Source of the DNA: Actinobaculum massiliense
GTDB taxonomy: Bacteria; Actinomycetota; Actinomycetes; Actinomycetales; Actinomycetaceae
DNA length: 37,785 nucleotides
Direction of reading: 5' to 3'
Assembly (NCBI RefSeq): GCF_001457435.1
Contig: NZ_LN881714.1
Coordinates: 1-37,785 of the forward strand
A model generated the notes under the pieces. It saw only the letters and a program-made list of their open reading frames with translations. It had not been told where the DNA came from and made no database searches. This document shows, piece after piece, positions 36,280 to 37,785 of the stretch. The position numbers were made by a program, and so were the translations under genes. Each line of letters opens with the position of its first letter. The stretch's first letter is position 1.

Positions 36280-37460
36280 AGCTGGGTAGTTGCTTTTTCT
36301 AGTGCGGCGCGGGTTTGGGCGAGATCGATGTGAATATAGGCGGCGGAGGACATGATCGAGGAGTGTCCCATGATCGCGGTGATCACGTCGTCGCTTACCC
36401 CGGCGGCGCGTAGGAGCGAGGCGGTTGTGTGCCGTGCCTCGTAGAGGTCGTATGGGGCCCCGTTTTCTTTGACCGCTCCCGCGCTTTCGCATAGTTCGCG
36501 CCACCTAGCCCGGTCTTTCTTGTCCCGCCCGGGGCTTCCGTCTGCTTCTGGCCAGACGAGCCCGTAGGGCGATGCGGGGCCGGAGGTGCGCCATAGGGCG
36601 AGTTCTTGGGCGAGGGGGCCGACGAGTGGGATGGTGCGCCGCCCGGCTTTCGTCTTGGGTCGCACCAGGTTCCATGTACCGGTCAGGTGGCGGGCTTCGA
36701 AATCGCGTGGGATTCTAAACCCGCTGGCCGGGTCGCGGGGCGTGTTGTAGCGCAGCGTTTTCAGCTGCCACTCGATCACCGCCACGCCTGCCTCTAGGTC
36801 GACGCAGTCCCAGGTGAGCCCGAGAGCCTCGGCCGGACGAAGGCCGAGATAGAACGCGGCCAGCCACCTTGAAAACTCGGGACGTTCCCGCCCGGCCCGC
36901 AGGATCGCGAGCGCGTCCGCTGCTGGGATTGCTTCACGCTGTGAGGTGCCTTTTGCGGGTGGGGCGGTGTGGAGCGCGGCTGGTGGGATGGTGTGGCCGT
37001 CGGCGAGGGCGTCTTTGAGCATGAGCATGAGGACGGCGTGGGTGCGTCGCGCGGTAGCTGTTTTGCGGCCTGCGTTATAGATAGCGTCGTAGACTTTGCG
37101 GATTGTGCTTGGGGAGAGGCGGGCGAGTTGGACGGTTCCTATCGCAGGGATAATCCATCTTGTGATGGCTCCGGAATCGGCGGTGTAGGTGGATGGGGTG
37201 ACGTTGTTTTTTCGTCGGTCTAGCCAGGCGGTTGCGAATTCTTTGATCGTTATGGTTCTGCTCGTGCCTTCTGTGGGGATGCCGTTTTTTGCGATCTCGT
37301 GTTGGAGGGCGCGTAGTTTTTGGGCGGCTAGGCGGCGGGTTTTAGCGGCGACTGATATGCGTCGGCGTTTTCCTTTTTCTGTCCATCCGGCCTCGACGAC
37401 GCCGACCCATAGCCCGTTGTCGCTTCGTTGGTAGATCGAGCCTGTCCCGTATACGCCCAT
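36261..37460 (-). CDS. int: Tyrosine-family integrase
   Basis: The product has 399 residues from the ATG at 37460 (MGVYGTGSIYQRSDNGLWVG), with AAAGAGGT upstream. The N-terminal arm-binding part is AP2-like. A core-binding SAM-like domain contains KEFATAWLDRRKNNVTPSTY. The catalytic domain has AAFYLGLRPAEALGL (first Arg), YEARHTTASLL (second Arg, with Tyr in place of the usual first His), GHSSIMSSAAYIHID (His and catalytic Tyr). It inserts and, with an excisionase, removes the prophage at tRNA-Thr. It lies next to attR, as usual. Confidence 0.95.
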   Translation of the reverse strand: MGVYGTGSIYQRSDNGLWVGVVEAGWTEKGKRRRISVAAKTRRLAAQKLRALQHEIAKNGIPTEGTSRTITIKEFATAWLDRRKNNVTPSTYTADSGAITRWIIPAIGTVQLARLSPSTIRKVYDAIYNAGRKTATARRTHAVLMLMLKDALADGHTIPPAALHTAPPAKGTSQREAIPAADALAILRAGRERPEFSRWLAAFYLGLRPAEALGLTWDCVDLEAGVAVIEWQLKTLRYNTPRDPASGFRIPRDFEARHLTGTWNLVRPKTKAGRRTIPLVGPLAQELALWRTSGPASPYGLVWPEADGSPGRDKKDRARWRELCESAGAVKENGAPYDLYEARHTTASLLRAAGVSDDVITAIMGHSSIMSSAAYIHIDLAQTRAALEKATTQLRKRVS

Positions 37461-37525
37461 GGCAGTACCTCTTTGTTGCAAGTGGATGTCCTGTACTTAA
37501 GCATAAGATACCATCAATCGCGGGT

Positions 37526-37550
37526 TACTACAGCCATTACTACAGCCATT
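37526..37550 (+). repeat. Right arm-type integrase site candidate, tandem 12-mer
   Basis: A tandem pair of ACTACAGCCATT-like 12-mers occurs here, in the same orientation as at 100-123. It lies between the integrase start and attR. Binding of the integrase N-terminal domain is inferred. Because it is just upstream of the integrase gene, bound integrase could also affect its own promoter. Confidence 0.65.
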
Positions 37551-37594
37551 CGGGCGCATAAATACGCATAAATACGGTTTCCAGGGGGTAAGCA

Positions 37595-37628
37595 AAATCC
37601 CCGGTTTTCCGCAGAAAACCGGGGATTT
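37595..37628 (-). terminator. Terminator of the tRNA-Thr gene
   Basis: A perfect 15-bp stem (37595-37609 with 37614-37628) with a 4-base loop lies just after the tRNA 3' end. On the minus strand TTTTGCTT follows. It is on the phage side of the core, so the phage supplies not only the 3' half of the tRNA gene but also its terminator. Confidence 0.8.
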
Positions 37629-37630
37629 CG

Positions 37631-37706
37631 TGGAGCCACCTGAGAGAATCGAACTCTCGACCTATTCATTACGAGTGAATCGCTCTGCCGACTGAGCTAA
37701 GGTGGC
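37631..37706 (-). tRNA. tRNA-Thr (anticodon CGU)
   Basis: A full 76-base cloverleaf on the minus strand: acceptor GCCACCT pairs with AGGTGGC, the D arm is GCTC/GAGC, the anticodon stem is ATTCA/TGAAT with loop CTCGTAA, and the T arm is GAGAG/CTCTC with TTCGATT. TCCA is encoded at the end. The anticodon CGT reads ACG (Thr). Bases 37659-37685 are the attachment core. The 3' part is therefore phage-derived and keeps the gene functional. Confidence 0.97.
37659..37685. repeat. attR: attR core
   Basis: These 27 bases are identical to 1-27. They cover the anticodon arm of tRNA-Thr. Sequence to the right (37686-37785) is host: the 5' end of the tRNA gene and about 80 bases upstream of it. Confidence 0.93.
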
Positions 37707-37785
37707 GTGCATTTACGAAACCTTCACTAGCGCTACCGGCTAGCCGGCCGGTGCTAGGGGCGCGTAAAAGCAACAGGAAACAGCT

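Noticed and set aside
1-37785. Insertion sequences, transposases or rRNA genes
   Set aside because: None seen. The only recombinase is the phage integrase, and the only RNA gene of a known type is tRNA-Thr.

Overview
The window is a complete temperate siphovirus prophage, about 37.7 kb, integrated in a tRNA-Thr(CGU) gene. The host is a Gram-positive actinobacterium. This rests on the moderately high GC, the use of GTG and TTG starts, an apparent leaderless repressor transcript, tail and lysis genes built for peptidoglycan, and the MuF / scaffold / HK97-type capsid layout. A member of the Actinomycetaceae is plausible but not proven. The 27-bp attachment core occurs at 1-27 and again at 37659-37685. 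Only about 80 bp at the right end are host sequence.

Layout, read right to left because most genes are on the minus strand. (1) 36.2-37.7 kb: tRNA-Thr, attR, integrase arm-site repeats and the tyrosine integrase. (2) 32.0-36.2 kb: lysogeny and accessory module. It holds three tandem HTH genes on plus behind a leaderless promoter, a membrane-anchored HNH protein, a small-peptide locus flanked by 62-bp direct repeats, a DUF2335-like membrane protein and an ImmA-like metalloprotease. (3) 31.0-32.0 kb: divergent HTH gene, operators, and two tandem 330-bp copies of a structured element whose stems covary between copies. (4) 23.6-31.0 kb: leftward early operon with XRE, excisionase-like HTH, zinc-ribbon proteins, a replication initiator with four 22-bp-period iterons inside its gene, SSB, RusA and small proteins, closed by a terminator. 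(5) 0.25-23.3 kb: late operon in the order HNH, TerS, TerL, portal, MuF, immunity paralogues, scaffold, capsid, connectors, tail tube, frameshifted tail chaperone, tape measure, tail tip, fibres, membrane coiled-coil protein, lysin, holin-like protein and carbohydrate-binding protein, closed by a terminator.

Two systems stand out. First, the MuF minor head protein (17418-19334) carries a C-terminal domain resembling bacterial EndoU-type toxins. It is followed by three tandem paralogous acidic proteins that look like immunity proteins, and each extra copy is preceded by a 29-codon relic of the toxin 3' end that carries the ribosome binding site. Second, the two copies of the noncoding element at 31.03-31.64 kb share a conserved core but differ in two pairing segments. 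The differences are compensated on both sides, which points to a structured RNA or attenuator with two independent pairing keys.

All product names come from reading the translated sequence and from gene order. No database search was run.
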